From Pezicula radicicola (Eukaryota; Ascomycota; Leotiomycetes; Helotiales; Dermateaceae): a DNA stretch of 64,000 nucleotides. How positions within the stretch are numbered: the first letter of the stretch is position 1; every line of letters starts with the position of its first letter. The notes under the pieces were generated by a model. The model did no database searches and was not told the origin of the DNA. It saw only the letters and a list, made by a program, of their open reading frames with translations. Position numbers and translations under genes: made by a program. This document shows, piece after piece, positions 48,212 through 60,562 of this stretch. The stretch spans positions 64,527 to 128,526 of the forward strand of contig PDUO01000055.1 of the NCBI GenBank assembly GCA_003008705.1. Reading direction: 5' to 3'.

Positions 48212-49529
48212 TGGATTGCGCTGGTTTTTGGACTTTTAGGAAGGGAGAGAGATTATTACTTGAAACTGCTTGTTTTATTTCTTCTATTCTTTCTTCATTC
48301 TATGTCTTCCTTTTTGTGTGTGTGTGCGTGTGTTTTTTGGTTTTTCTTGTTCCTTGTTTCTTGTTTCGGTTTTAGGGGTCTCCCTTGGCTTTTTGTTTCC
48401 TTTCGAAAAGATGTCCCTTGCTTGTCATGAGCAAAAATTATGAGATTACAAAATTTTCCGCTCTTACTTACGAGTCTCCTTCTTCTCTGCTTTTTCTATC
48501 TCTGTCTTTATTAAAACGCCTTAAGAATAAAATTGTGATTTGTCTTTATCTGTTGTTTACTTCTCTTCATAACTAGTTGATCTCACTCTACCCTAGAAAT
48601 TTTCTTTGTTTCTTCGCTATTGCACTCTCTTCGAAGCATGCGGTCGTTATCTCAATTTAGTTCATCTTAGCTGTAGGTGCAGCGATAGATCACGAAGCCG
48701 AACCATTGATGGCGCTAGTTGTATAGCATCTTCGGCAGTATGCCAAAATTTGCTTGTTCCAGTGGGTTGAGATATGCGTACTTGTCGATGTGAATCAAAT
48801 CTCAGCTCCGTGGTGGTGGCCATAATTATTGAGATGTTATGGTTGCGATGTTGATTTAGGCTGAGAATGTTTAGCGATCACTGTGACTTCTGTGCTAGTG
48901 GGGAAGAGCATCCATTTCTTGCGGACAATTCTAGTTAACGTGCCTGATCTTTGAGATAATCTTGAAATGTAATTTACTTTTTAGTTTGGTCTAGAAAGGA
49001 TTAATTTGATAATTTACTCACATCTACGCGATTCAAAACTGTGGCAATACGGAGTACATAGGCTAGATTTTTCAGTATTGAGCCTGGTCTAAGCGTTTTG
49101 GTTGTGAAATAAATGGATTGATTTATAAATAAAAGTTATATTTTTAGTTATATTTTATATAATAATATACTACCCTTTTATATAACTATATAATATCCCT
49201 AGCCAGAAGCGGCCACTCCTAAAATAGAACGTACATTTGCCAAAGCATAAGGATATCCGTACCAACTGCCAATCGATGGAATTTAATCTTATAGGGCTCG
49301 AAAACGACCTCTCGAGAAGATGGTGTTAATAGTTCCGGAAAATGAGTTATGCGAATAATAGGGGAAAGTTGAATTTCCAGTCACAGGTATCTCTACGGCA
49401 AGGGATAAAATTAGATGGAACCTACTGTAGGTTCTTATGTAACTAATATCTCGTCTTTTATCTCGAAGACTTTTATATACACGGGTGTAGTTATAATTTC
49501 TAAAACCAGGATGTCCCTTCAGAGTTATG
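48212..49529. other. Intergenic, no gene seen
   Basis: T-rich 3' flank of the SAP-like gene with a short tg run near 48316-48332, then AT-biased sequence (49120-49190). No reading frame has recognisable motifs. Confidence 0.45.
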
Positions 49530-49976
49530 CCAGGATTCTGCCTTGAACAACCAAACGAATCATGGCATAGATATCAACAAACGATTGCTTGGAGTTGCCA
49601 AGTATGGATTCATTATCCAGGTGAGATTTTGTCTAGTTGGATCGGCGGACATTAACATGAAGGCATCTTTAGGAGCGACGGTTTCTATATTAAGCAGTGC
49701 TTCGGGATAGGCCAGGCTCTAGTGAAGTCATTCAGCCCTTGCTGGAGGGAGACGCAGACTTCGAACCAACAAAAAATTATGAAGACATACCTATATGGCA
49801 AGTGTTTGCAGGAGGGGTGAAAAACATAACTATTTTGTTAGATAGAAAAGCTGATATCAAAACTAGCACAACGGCGACCAGCCAATGCAATACAGAGCAA
49901 AGCTTTCCCATAGAAACTGGTCATGTTCTCCCAAGACCTGCTCAGTCGAAGAGTAAAGACTTGAATTAGTCGTTAA
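49530..49976 (+). pseudogene. Ankyrin-repeat gene fragment
   Basis: Two degenerate ankyrin-like blocks lie here in different frames: LLGVAKYGFIIQV..ADINMKAS near 49588-49670 and VIQPLLEGDADF...NITILLDRKADI at 49720-49857. There is no start, no upstream domain and a frame change between the blocks. It is probably the decayed C-terminal end of an NLR-type gene. It lies tail to tail with the STAND-like gene that follows. Confidence 0.4.
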
Positions 49977-50068
49977 ATTTAGCCTGTAATCTAAAGAGTG
50001 GACACCTGCACCTCCCTAGATACCTGTAAATATAGACTAAAAAGGCGCAGCTTGCGTGTGCGTATCTA

Positions 50069-52045
50069 CTATATTAGCCCCATTTCACGGTATATCATTT
50101 TCTCTCTCCTATTTCTCGATTTTCTTATATCTTCAGAATACGATATGGTCCAAGTTTTCTCTTTAAGAACTTCTTTCAACTTGAATAGCTTTTCTGCCCC
50201 AACCAGGATCACACGCATTTCATTTTCATCCGTATACCCATATCTCACGACAAATTTGGTTTTGGTCCTGTCTCTGCCTACAGCTCTATATGACTCGTGG
50301 GAAGCCCTTCTTTTGGTTGAAATCATGCAAATGCTAATGGCAAGGTCCGGATTGAGATCGTCCGGAGGCTCTTCAGCACACGTCAATACGACTCTCACTT
50401 TCTTTGGGTATTTCTTGATGAGCCTTGATAAGAAGCCAACGAGATCCTGGCTGCTTGTGTCATTCGGGTCTCTTTGGCAAAGCTCCACACGATCCACGAT
50501 GATAACAATTAAGTTAAGCCTGGCCATGACTAGACCAAACACTCTGCAGGCTTCGTCGAACTTTGTAACCTTTTGAAACACACGAGAATTAAAGATCTCG
50601 GGTGCATCGACAATGAGCATTGGTTTTTGCTCCAGCAGTTGACAGATTAGTTTCTTGATAATTATGGTTGGAGTCCAATGCTCATCTTCTGGCCGGTCGC
50701 ACAATGCAGACGTGACCAACACGTCTTGGACCTGGAACGCCTGGATCATGTCTAACGAGAATTCTGTGACCCATGTATCACGATCGCCGGAGGGTCCGAA
50801 AATTGCTAGAATAGAAGCGGACTCGAGCTCATTCCACTCTTGGAGGTAGTCCAGCATACCGTTTACCTCCCAGTGATCCTTTGGAGAGAGGCGAAATTCT
50901 CGATGTTGCCAGAGCTGTAATTCTTCCCAGGTGGTATTTGTGTTAGGAAGCATTGCTTCAATGAGTGCGTCGCCCCAATTTCTGATTTGTACTGAGTGTA
51001 TCTCTGCAGGTGGACCTCGTTAGTAACCACAGGGCGAACTCATATAGCCCTCCATAACTTACTAGAGTAGTTGGTCTGTAGAAGATTAATGGCTTGGCTC
51101 AAAGCGGAAATATTCGAAGCCATGCTTAACGACTGTTCAGCAACATAATCGACCACAACAGATTGATCCTTCAATAACTCGTGCGTGTCCTTTAGCATAG
51201 CATGACTTGCTACCTGCGTAAGATCCTTCAGTATCTGATACGAATCCTCTATTTTACGAAGACCAACGTCAAAATCATACTTGGTCTTGAAAGTTAAGAC
51301 ATCCACGATTTTGGCTAAATAGGTATTAGCAAAGACTAAGCATGAAGGATTCCTCTCAAAACCTACATATTCTGCCAATAGCGCAGTATTCAGTTGCCAG
51401 AACAACCAAATCCAGTATGTCAATGTAGGTTTTCGCAAGCTGCACTTTCATTTTGTTTGTCGGAAATACCACGTCACAAAGACCTATAGACGGTAATTTT
51501 TGAAGGAGCGTTTCGAAGACTTCTGCTACCTTTTCCTGCTTTTCCTGCTTCGCGACTATAGTCTAGGCTAATTAGCAACCCCCTCGGTTGATTCAATGTA
51601 GGGAGAACTAATAACCTTGAAAATTATCATCAAACAGCCATACGGTACGGTAAACTCTGGACTTTGAGGTATCAAAAGGTCGACGAGCTCCCCAACTCCT
51701 AAAGCAACCTTTACGAACGTATTGGTCGCATTAGACACCCATTTTACTTTTGAGCGCTCCATCTTGTCTGCCGACTCTCTAGCACTTTTCTCGATAAAGG
51801 TCCTGACCGCAACTGCATCAAAGCCTCCCGTCATGGATTTGACTGCTTTACCGCACAAGAGCAAAGCATCATCTGGAGGCAGATACTTTGCCAAAGTAGC
51901 ATTCGAGGCTCGACACGCCTCGAGTGCTTCTTCGTAGATCCTAGAGTTTGTGACGTCAATTCGACCATACGTCAGAGTTCAAACGTGGAAGTGCAAACTC
52001 ACGAGTAGTCAGTCCCGGCACAGTACCATTCGCCAAAAGAACCAT
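50069..52045 (-). CDS. STAND/NLR-like protein with a degenerate P-loop
   Basis: Exons 52045-52003, about 51929-51616, 51562-51367, 51314-51063 and 51003-50069 join in phase to about 579 aa. The first junction is uncertain (acceptor at 51930 or 51941). The N-terminal helical domain has LIPQSPEFTVPYGCLMIIFK, the DUF7708-like hallmark, followed by long helices. The C-terminal part resembles an NTPase core: AIFGPSGDRDTW sits where a P-loop belongs but lacks GKS/T, and LIVIIVDRVELC occupies the Walker B position. ATP hydrolysis is therefore doubtful. It diverges from the AAA+ gene at 52846 across about 800 bp. Its order of domains matches the first half of the 12970-16688 fusion. A role in recognition or scaffolding is inferred. 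Confidence 0.68.
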
Positions 52046-52845
52046 GCAGCTTATCTCTTGATCTCTTGAGTGGATGATCATGGACTTGTGGGTTGTGTTT
52101 GATTCCGTGGAGATAATTATCTCCCAGGTGGGTTATTTTTGCCATGCCTCTCGTAGGAGGTCGGATACGATTAAAGAGATCGATGAGCTGTGGACGGGTG
52201 CAAAGTTTCCAGAGTCGGTAACGGGACGTAGCCGACGCTGATTGGAGTTTTACTCAAAAAGTTAACGTAGCATGAGGATGATTAGAATTGAATCGAGATA
52301 TCGATTATTCATTACCCTTTAATTTCAAGCAGAGCGGTTTGAACGGTGGAGTTCAAGTTCAAACCTGGCCTTAGCTGAAGAGCTGAAGACCCAAGCTGTT
52401 GATGGGAGCCTTACAAAGGTAGATCGCGACTGGATTTCGCGATCACCCGCATAAGTGCATGCGGCAAGGCTTCGTGAGGATGGCCAACAGATGACGTGAC
52501 CCGAATCAGGCTTCGCTGTTGTGTCTCCCGAGAAGCATAAAAGGCAACCCGAACTGAAAGGCAACCCCTAACAATGGGAAGCAGTTGGGCGAGAGAGCCT
52601 TAGGTGCACATGCACGATGCGTTGGCGGCAAGAGTCGACACTGTTCGTGACCGCAAAACTTGGACGCACTGCCTCAAAAAGGCCGAACTGTCACGTAACA
52701 CGGCAGGCTGTACAATGAGGCTTGGTAGGCTCACACCAAGTACAAACCCGGCCTCTTATTTATTGTGATGTGTAGCCTCAAAAGTCATATTTCTTGTAGT
52801 GCAGACAAATACTCAAGCTATAGAGTCCCGACAAAGAATAATAAT
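52046..52845. promoter_or_regulatory. Shared divergent promoter region
   Basis: About 800 bp between two head-to-head starts. No convincing gene lies here; the minus-strand ORF 52325-52564 has no motif. The geometry would allow coordinated expression of the STAND-like gene and the AAA+ gene. No binding motif was assigned. Confidence 0.4.
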
Positions 52846-55101
52846 ATGGAGGTTGATGGCCCTCAGATACTCAAGGGCCCCGGCCGGCCCAAGCAACCGA
52901 GGAATGATAGTCCCAAGGTAAAAGTCAGTTCACTCGAAGGTAGCCTCGTCAGGCTGCGCAAAATCAAATGTCTAACAGTCAGGTCAGGGAAGTTCTCATG
53001 AAGTGGAAATCGGTAGTGAAAAAATCACCCATGTTTCTCTTACCAAGAGGATAGGGAGACGCAAAGAAGATTCAGGAGGAAAGGTCACGTGGATCAGTCA
53101 AGGCGAATGGGAAGAGCAGCAAAAAGCCCAGGAAGCAAAGGATGAAAAGCGATCATTTGCCTTCTGTTTTGACGATTCTGGAAAGAAGAACAAGATTGAC
53201 ATTACATCACCAGTCTTGATCCAGGCGATTAAAAAGGTCATCCCTCTGTTCTGCTTCGAATCCACACAGGACAGGGTTTCCTTCGACCAGCCATATGCTC
53301 CGCTCTTTCAGTTCTGGGGAAGCATATGTGCAGAATTGAAGGAACCTATTGCCGAATCAGCTGAGCTTCACGATTTTAATGCTCTTGGATACTTCCTTGA
53401 GAGCCAGTCACAGTACAGGAGCATCTGGACCTCCTTGGAATTTGGGGAACAAACTGTCAGCTATGATATGATCTGGGCACTCTTTAGAGCAGGCGAGCCA
53501 ATCATCATAAAAGATCAATTGGAGGAGGAAAGGGTATTCAAGTTCACCCGCATTGAAGAAAAAATTAGAGATGTGGGCCGTCAACGGGGCCGTCAACATG
53601 ACCTGTGCGTGGCCCTGGAGTTGCATTTCTGGTGGATAGCATGGACGCCGGGGCAAAAACGGTTCTGCCAGAAGAGCAATTCTATCGATATCGAAAGATT
53701 CGCAGGCCACCGTAGAGTGAGTTCATTGCCCGTTTATCCTCTGCGATATGTAGACGAAGATTCTCGGAGCGGCTTGGTATCCAAACTCGAAGATCGCGGA
53801 CGCAGGTGGGCAGAACTCATCTCAATTCCACCATCTTGTTTCGAATACTCCGGTCCCGCTATTCCGAATGAAGAAACTATTAGGGATGCAAAGCACAACT
53901 CCATGCAAGTCAGTGCCGTTCCTTCTTAATTTTGTGAAAGATGTCTTGTACTAAGCTTTTCACAGCTGGAGGGACGAGTTATTCTGGATCAGAAAGATAC
54001 GATGTCACTTAACGCTACGGTCGAAGTCGAAATCGGTAGTAGTTTCGGCGAAATTGACGAGAAACTCAACGACTCTTGGAATTCAGGATTACTAGAGAAG
54101 TTATCTAACCCTGATCACTTCTTGCTGTGTCCTCCCCAGATCGACTGTTTCCACGTGGGTAGTGGAAAACGCTATATTGTGAGTATCACTAATCTAGCGC
54201 CGGTGACTTGGTCACAAACAGCAATGGACCAGCTCATCCTTGATGAGAACAAAAAGAGTTTACTGAGGGCACTCGTAAGCAATCAAAATGGTCATAGGTT
54301 GAAGAGCGGTGATATCATAGAGAACAAGGGTCGTGGGCTTACAATCGTCCTTCATGGACCTCCAGGAGTTGGCAAAACTCTTACGGCAGAATGTATAGCA
54401 GAGTACGCCAAGAAACCCATCATACCATTGAGCGTTGGCAATCTAGTTGCTGTGGAAGACTCAATCGAGGAACGTTTGATCGAGGCTTTCACAAATGCAA
54501 GCCGATTGGGCGCTATACTCTTGCTCGATGAAGCCGATGTGGTTTTGGAAGCTCGCTCATTCGAAGACGTTCGGAGAAACGGGATTGTTTCAGGTTGACA
54601 GACTCCATGCCCCAAAGAAACAGAGACGCGTTTACTAAAATCTATGTAGTTTTCCTGAGGCAGCTTGAGTATTATAGTGGCATACTCTTTCTCACGACCA
54701 ACCGCATCAACTCCATGGACCATGCATTTCAATCCAGAATACAGGTCTCGATCCCCTACACAGAGCTCACAAGGACCCAACGGGAGGGCGTGTGGACGAG
54801 CCTCCTGAACAGCAATCTGATAGACGTGACTGAGCATGACAAGGCCGTTATTACAGAGAATGTCAGAGCACTATCTGAACATCAGCTTAATGGACGCCAG
54901 ATACGAAATACCCTAAAGCTGGCCTTTTTCTTAGCGCTAGATGATATCACCAGTGATAGGAAGGTCCGGTTAAAGCATATTGAGAAGGCTCTTACGGAAG
55001 CGCTGCAGTTTCAGAGGTTTTTCGAGGAGGGAAAGAGAAATTCCAAGAACAAGAATAGTGTTTGGAAACCATTTGCACCTTCACATACTGATGATTACTA
55101 G
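52846..55101 (+). CDS. DUF7025-like / AAA+ ATPase
   Basis: Four exons (52846-52917, 52988-53908, 53966-54593, 54650-55101) join in phase to 690 aa. Residues about 60-310 resemble the DUF7025 region that precedes AAA in many fungal proteins (LFQFWGS, PVYPLRYVDE, RRWAELI). A linker with HFLLCPP leads to a canonical AAA+ module: Walker A GPPGVGKT (near 462), Walker B LLLDEADVV (near 516), sensor 1 LTTNR and a probable arginine finger in AFQSRIQ. It ends with a helical lid (HQLNGRQIRNTLKLA). An earlier Met at 52768 is in frame, but MEVDG at 52846 looks better. It probably remodels a protein partner using ATP. The divergent STAND-like neighbour is a candidate partner. Confidence 0.85.
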
Positions 55102-55950
55102 TAGACTTGGATTATATCTTATAGAATTGCATACGCTTTATATTCCCACATAAGACTCTCTGAATATAGCTGAGTAGAGCTGACAACTTTCTCATAGCAG
55201 AACCGAGTCGAGCCCTGAGCACGCTAATAAGTCAGCTGGATCATGCTTAGAGGGAACCTCTTCTAGCTCTATTGAGAATCGGTAAAAGTTTCCATGTTTT
55301 CTTTGTATAGAATTTTGCAGAGGCGTGTTGCACAGGTTTTATTTCCCACCGGGAAGATGATTCTTGAAACGATGAAGGCATGTCCGGCATTGGCCTCTTA
55401 CTTGAGCCAGTCAAGGACGAAGGTCACCCGATGACTTTCAGGCGTGTTGGGCTCTTTGAGCAATTTTGCCTACCGGGAGACACATATCAGCTCTTTGCGA
55501 AATGAAAAGAAGCGAAGACGGATATTATAAAAATCGTATAATGAGGTGAGTCGGATAGCTTTGTTTTGTTGTATCAATTGTGGGAAAGGGGATGTATACT
55601 TCGTAGATGTTGAGCTTCTGCCGCATTATAGTACAGTACTGTCGACTTATTTAGGTACTGAAATGTAGCTGCTTTAGAACCTGTGCTACTTAAATTATAG
55701 GGCGTACAGCCTATAATTGCAGGCTACATGCCCTATAATTACGATACTCGGTTGCGTGTCGAGGCGGCGCGTTGGAGACACGAGACGAGACGCGACGCGA
55801 CGCGATGCGCTACTCGAGTACCCCACTTCCTTCACCAGAACCAGCATCAACACCACCACACCACCACCAACTCTACGACAAAAGTCCCTTGCGAAACATC
55901 CTCCTCCTCCCTTCTCCCTCTCGCCTCAATCCTCTCTATCTAAGATTACC
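55102..55950. other. Intergenic, upstream of the chromodomain gene
   Basis: Non-coding. The right half has a cgagacgagacgcgacgcgacgcgatgcg run (about 55776-55808) and CA/CT-rich leader sequence just before the next start. No gene seen. Confidence 0.4.
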
Positions 55951-56915
55951 ATGGCCATGGCAGCCCAATCACCGTATCCGCCCAATGCAAAGGCAAACCC
56001 AGAATTAACATTTGCATCAACATCGAGCAGTAGAAAGAAGCTGGTGACATACGGATATGGTCGGAAGGGGCCACACGGACCGCGACTGAAGTCCAAGCCC
56101 GCTCTTCATCAGCGTGCACCTCCTGCAGTTCTACCAGCACCGACTCCGGTGTTTCCTACGAGTAAGGGCATATCTGTGGACGATAATAATCACGATAACG
56201 ATCATAATGGCGGTGGCGATGTTGGTCGGCAGATGGTTGATGATGCGATAGAGGAAGAGGGTGATAGGCTGGACGAGGTGACTATGCAGGACGAGGAGAA
56301 TTTGCAGGACGAGGACTCGCAGAACGATGTAGACATACAGGAAGAACATAGACCACATAGCACATCTGCTGAGCTGGAGGAGAACCATGAAGAGGATGAA
56401 TATTTGCCTGAGGGATGGTACAAAGTCCACAACATTCTCGCGCATCGTGATACAGGCGTTCGTCTCCTTGTTTCCTCTTCCTTCCTTTTTCTGTGATCTT
56501 TTCTTCTTTCTGTGGTAATGACCACCCAACTAGCTGCTGACTCTACTCACCACACTATAGAAAAATCGCGAGTATCTTGTTCACTGGCAGAACTTTGACC
56601 TTGTCGCCGATCTGACCTGGGAGTCGGAGACAAATTTACGGTATGTAGGCCTTGGCTTTCTGTCCTACCAACAATCATTCTTTCCTCTTATATGAATGTG
56701 CTCAAATAGAACTAATGATATCTGTTATCTATAGTCCCGCTGCTTCAGAGAATGTTGATGAATACCTTCGAAGCCTCTCCTCTTCCAAACGCCTGCGTCT
56801 GAATCCAATTTCTTCTCAGTCCTCGAAGAAGTCCATTTCGAAAGACAATAAAAAGCGAGGCCGCGGAAGACCTCGGAAGAAGAATTCGATGTTGAGCCAA
56901 GGTCCCAAGGACTAG
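55951..56915 (+). CDS. Chromodomain and AT-hook protein
   Basis: Likely chromatin-associated nuclear protein. Three exons (55951-56457, 56561-56640, 56735-56915) join in phase to 255 aa. The N-terminus is basic, followed by a long acidic stretch (about residues 85-155). The chromodomain spans about residues 156-195: GWYKVHNILAHRDTG, then, across an intron, REYLVHWQNF and LTWESETNL. The C-terminus has an AT-hook (KRGRGRPRKK). The first intron has a weak donor (GTTCGT), so that boundary is less certain. The start ATG has a good context (accATGG). Confidence 0.72.
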
Positions 56916-57143
56916 ATAATATGCCTTTCCCTCATCAGCAGTTGCAATCAAATCCTCGGTACTCGCTTCAAATGACTTGACGCCTTCACCAACACAAACC
57001 ACAATCCAATCCAATCGACCATGAATCAAGTCGTTTTCTCTTTACTACCATTACTATCTCTATTACGCAAAGCCTCCTTGATACTGCCCAAGCACTGATT
57101 TAGCCAATTGGATCTATAGAGGGTGTGGTTTTTGCTGTTAATC

Positions 57144-57605
57144 TTATATGCGTATATTATTTCTCATCGCCTTAACGATGCCTTCCAAAGCCGCCTTCTT
57201 CTTCCGTTCCAAGTCTACCACACTCTCGCTCGAAAGCCTCTTCTGGTCTCGTGAACGGTGCAAGTCCTCCTGTACATTCCGAATCGTGTCTTGTAACTGG
57301 TTAACTGTATCGGACAATGCCGTTCGCTTGACTTGCAACATGGCGATTTTGCGACTTACCTTGGATTGTTGGGTGAGCGACTCCTCGATATCGCGGTCGA
57401 GGCGGCTAAGGCAGATTTCTTAGGTGGCCTAGCCATCTGCAATTGCAGCTTCAAGTCCACCAATATTACATTCGCTAAGTTCGGATTCAAGCTTAAGGAT
57501 GCAGCCTTGTATTACGCGGGTTTGGGATTCAAGGGTTTCCTGTTTTCTATTTCGCTATTCAGAAACAATCACAAACTGGGTGCTTTTCTGGCGGGGGCTG
57601 AAAAG
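57144..57605 (-). pseudogene. Coiled-coil protein remnant
   Basis: One minus-strand frame reads as a long coiled coil across three in-frame stops: QETLESQTRVIQG, LKLESELSECN, LSRLDRDIEESL, then LQVKRTALSDTVNQLQDTIR and LERKKKAALEGIVK. The stops (one TAG upstream of QETLES, and TAG and TAA near 57434 and 57425) are each one C-to-T change from CAG or CAA. No start is visible. An ATG at 57436 opens a different frame. Family unknown. Confidence 0.45.
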
Positions 57606-60183
57606 TGGTATAGGACAAGACATAGTCAAAGGAGAAGAATAAAGAGAGAAAAGGGAAGAAGAAAAAAAGGAAGTTTAGAAGTAGGAAAATAATAGGGTGT
57701 TAAATTTGTACCTTCTTCTCTTATGTAAACACCCTCTAAAAGAGTCCACTGTTCTAAAATCTACAATCTAGACTCCGTACTCAAACTCAATTTCTCCTAT
57801 AATAACCTCACTTCTCCTGCTCTATCCTCTTTCCTGTCTCTATCTTATTCTCTTCACAGATCGTTTTCCTAGCCGTTGTTCCAATCATAATCCCGATACG
57901 AGTCTCTTTTCCTAGTCTTCTTGTACTAGGAGATGCTAGAGAGCACCGAAAATCTACTTCTATTAAAGTCGTCCTCTTCTCCCTCCTCTTCTCCCTCTAT
58001 CTACTTACATACACACTTCTAATTTTCAAAAGCCGTCTTGTCTTACTTATCCTTAACCTTATAAGCAACAATACCTATAGCCAACCTTATCCTTCCCTCC
58101 CTTCTTTTAAAATTCCTCTTTTACTCGTCCTTGCTTGCAACGGGTCATACATCTAGTAGACATATTTATCAAAGCAAGCCGTGAATTTTCAAATACAAAA
58201 CTGCTAGTTCGGATTTCCTTGTCCAGTGTATTCTCAACAGTGGACAAGCAAGTGCTGCAAGTAAGTGTTCCCGCCATTCTGAAATGGTTAGCTTGAAGTC
58301 TTTTGAGTTCTGGGCATTAGATCGAAAGCAGTGATGTTTGTTAAATAAAGGTTTCAGGTCTTTGAAGAGCTCACCTCGACAATGCATATACTGTTTGAGG
58401 TCCAGATCGAGAACAGCCAGTCGCATATTAAGCGAGCAACAGACCTAAATAACAAAATGTTTATTAAACATCTAAGTAGAAGGATCGGCACTGCACCATC
58501 TCTCAAGCCTTCCTTACCTTACGCCTTACGTTTCAGTCACTACTTATTCTTCTAGTACTCATCCTCGATTTTGACAAGGTCGAAAGTCTATATATACTCT
58601 ATGAATATTGATCTAAAGATGGTATTGCCTTTAGAAGCGCCCACCAGGATAGATGTGAGTGTATCTGCTAAAATTCGAAGCTGATAGGTCGATGGTTTTT
58701 ACGCCATTATTGCTTAAAGATGGTATTACAAACGAGCTTACACAGAGAGAGACAGCACGAACAAGAACCAAGCTCGACAACGATATTGGAGAGCCAACAG
58801 GACATAAGCAATACAACAGAGGAAGCTAGGCAATATGGACTTTCTCCCATAGGTCTTAAAAGACAAGAGCAGCTTACTGAACGCTCAGACGGTGCAACAA
58901 ATCCAGACAATGTGACTAAAAGAGGATTACCTGGCCAACACAGGTCGATCACAGGCAGCACATATTCTCGAAACCAAACCTTGTAGCAGTTTGGCGGTAG
59001 TAATCAGTAATGAAAGTGTTTGTTGATATACCAGGAAAGATGGAAGAATCAAGTGTATCAGGAGGCTCACGACTAGTCGTACAAGACTCATGAATTCTTT
59101 GTTCCCGAGCGTCGGCTGTCAACCTCTCTCTCTTACAGATCTGCGATATAGGCAAAATGTAGCAAAGCTCTTCCAGGATTGAACCTTCACAGATTATCTT
59201 CATTGCACTGTTTTGTCTAGTGGTATGTATTTCATATTTAATTGAGTAAGAACTAATAAGGAGTCTGCACCCCTATCTCTCTCTCTCTAAGCGAGAACTC
59301 GGCTACGTTGCCGGGCCAAAAAAAAAAGAAAACAAAGCCCAAAGTCTCCCGAAGGAGACTCCCATTACGGCTCCTGATAGGGTATGCGCGAATTAGTACC
59401 CTCCGAAGAGATCGTTGCATTTTGGTCCTATCAGAGGGGGCCTAGGTACAGTATGGGACGAAATCCTATATAGTATAGAAGAAAGCGCCACGCCACCCTG
59501 TACGCCCATGTTCCACTCCGCTTGTATATCCATATCCATCTTTGCCGATGGTCACCCTCCCTAACTAAAAGGGGATGGCGAAGGGTTCTTAAGATCGAAT
59601 TACTCGAATCCTCTTAATGTATGTTTGCCGAGACTCTTATTTGGGTATTTAAGGTACCTTCGAGGCCTACTTTTAGCTTTGTGCGCACTACCGGTAGCCT
59701 GGCCTGGCCCGAATCCAGACCGTTTCACCGTTAAACAGCACAGAGCATGAGCATTTTCAGTGGTTCTAAAGTCAATACCCATTTCAAGAGATTGCGTAAT
59801 CCTAGGGATTTCACACAATTAATCAGAGATCATCTAATGCGTCACTTGCCCGAGGCACAAAATTGTGCCAATTATCTATGGACCACACCAATGTGACCCA
59901 GACTAACGAAACTATTCCGCAGAAAAAGTAGCTCTTCAATTAATCAATTCAAAAATGAACGGTCGAGTTGCACCGATACTGTTGCTCCTTTGGCATCAAC
60001 TTATGTTTCCTCCACTGTGAACTCCCTGGCCATCCCAATCTCGCCTGCAGATGGTATGATACACTCTTCGCTTCCTGTTCCATGGTGTGATGATGTGGCC
60101 TTTGCCATTTAGCGGTGACTGCTCTTTTTATCCTTATCACTGAGCGGTGTCATCTGGTGGATGTATCGTGAACTGTAGGCACT
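57606..60183. other. Gene-poor region
   Basis: Pyrimidine-rich tracts (57770-58010) and unrecognised ORFs: 58169-58426 minus (85 aa), 58720-58986 plus and 58949-59203 minus. None shows a known motif or convincing exon structure. A ct run lies near 59276-59288. I call no gene here. Confidence 0.4.
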
Positions 60184-60562
60184 ATGGCTGAGATTGGAGC
60201 TTGCATTCGTACGTTCTCGGACGAAACAAGAGAATAGGGGTTTCATGGTTATTGGGAGAAGTTAATACTCGTTGCAATTGAAAAGGTCGAAGGGGAGCTT
60301 GCCTAGAACAGAAGCACAGATGATGGCAATATTAATCTTAACCATGGACCAGATGATGATTGGGACACCGTCATAGAATTAGTCATTGGAATCTATAAAT
60401 ATTCGGAGAGTGTACAATCTGATCATGCTATGTTGAAGAAGCAGGTTAGTAGGTATTCACTTGAAGTCCACTGGGTTGGGACCTACCTTGAAATACATGA
60501 CAGAGAACCAAAGCCAAAGACAATTAACAGAACAATCTTGTCTCTGGTAGGTTGTTTTATGT
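60184..60562 (+). pseudogene. Unrecognised gene fragment with C-to-T-type stops
   Basis: One frame from the ATG at 60184 reads MAEIGACIRTFSDETRE, TAG, a hydrophobic-helical block (WEKLILVAIEKVEGELA), TAG, then WDTVIELVIGIYKYSES and WVGTYLEIHDREPKPK. Both stops are one C-to-T change from CAG. The rest of the frame is open and coding-like. I do not recognise the family; the helical style resembles N-terminal regions of fungal STAND proteins, but this is only an impression. Confidence 0.35.

Noticed and set aside
57333..57692. Plus-strand ORF of 119 aa
   Set aside because: It overlaps the coiled-coil remnant read on the other strand, has no motif and ends in a low-complexity Arg/Lys run.
58707..59203. 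Minus-strand ORFs that could form a two-exon gene
   Set aside because: No consistent splice sites or motifs could be found; plus and minus readings are equally weak.
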